A stretch of DNA of 23,445 bases from Anaerolineales bacterium UBA5797 (GTDB taxonomy: Bacteria > Chloroflexota > Anaerolineae > Anaerolineales > Villigracilaceae), in the NCBI GenBank assembly GCA_002418205.1, contig DIDP01000020.1, positions 1-23,445 of the forward strand, in the 5' to 3' direction. Shown in pieces: positions 23,442 to 23,445 of the stretch (positions are counted from its first letter, which is position 1; every line of letters starts with the position of its first letter). The position numbers were made by a program, and so were the translations under genes. Below the pieces are notes generated by a model. It was not told the origin of the DNA, did no database searches, and saw only the letters and a list, made by a program, of their open reading frames with translations.

Positions 23442-23445
23442 GAAT

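Overview
The window looks like a chromosomal segment of a moderately GC-rich member of the Chloroflexota, most likely Anaerolineae. This is inferred from the combination of protein types: very long secreted DUF11-repeat proteins ending in a sortase fold, VanW and LCP envelope proteins, DUF5666 proteins with Asp/Asn-rich linkers, an FHA plus winged-helix regulator, and a small bacterial SRP RNA. No ribosomal RNA or other taxonomic marker is present, so the assignment is not firm. Twelve protein genes plus one RNA gene are well supported; nearly all other open frames are shadows of these.

Layout. Positions 42-8696 (minus) hold one giant gene for a 2884-residue secreted repeat protein. It contains many DUF11-like beta-sandwich domains, a block of five in-register 118-residue repeats, an LPATG motif and a C-terminal sortase domain. 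A gene-poor stretch (8697-9259) follows. On the plus strand there is then a well-formed promoter, the SRP RNA (about 9296-9399), and two overlapping genes for paralogous single-pass membrane proteins (9406-9756 and 9753-10619). A perfect 19-bp hairpin (10632-10673) separates them from the convergent minus-strand genes.

From 10685 to the right edge everything is on the minus strand. Read in the direction of transcription (right to left) the order is: an FHA/winged-helix regulator, a DUF5666 lipoprotein, a GT-C-type membrane protein, an ECF sigma factor with an overlapping membrane anti-sigma factor, a HerA-like ATPase with a coiled coil, an ICMT/NnrU-like membrane methyltransferase, a VanW protein, and a tight Trm112-HEAT-LCP gene set. 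Terminator-like hairpins follow the FHA gene, the anti-sigma gene, the methyltransferase and the LCP gene, so these are probably several short units rather than one operon.

Theme. Most of the genes concern the cell envelope: secretion (SRP RNA), a surface repeat protein with a built-in sortase, wall-polymer attachment (LCP), VanW, a possible lipid-linked-sugar transferase (GT-C), and trans-membrane signalling (ECF sigma and anti-sigma factors). The anti-sigma factor carries on its outer side the same DUF5666 fold and Asx-rich tail type as the neighbouring lipoprotein. The most unusual items are the LPATG-sortase fusion, the SRP RNA placed six bases before a start codon without a terminator, and the shared DUF5666/Asx-rich architecture of the anti-sigma factor and the lipoprotein.
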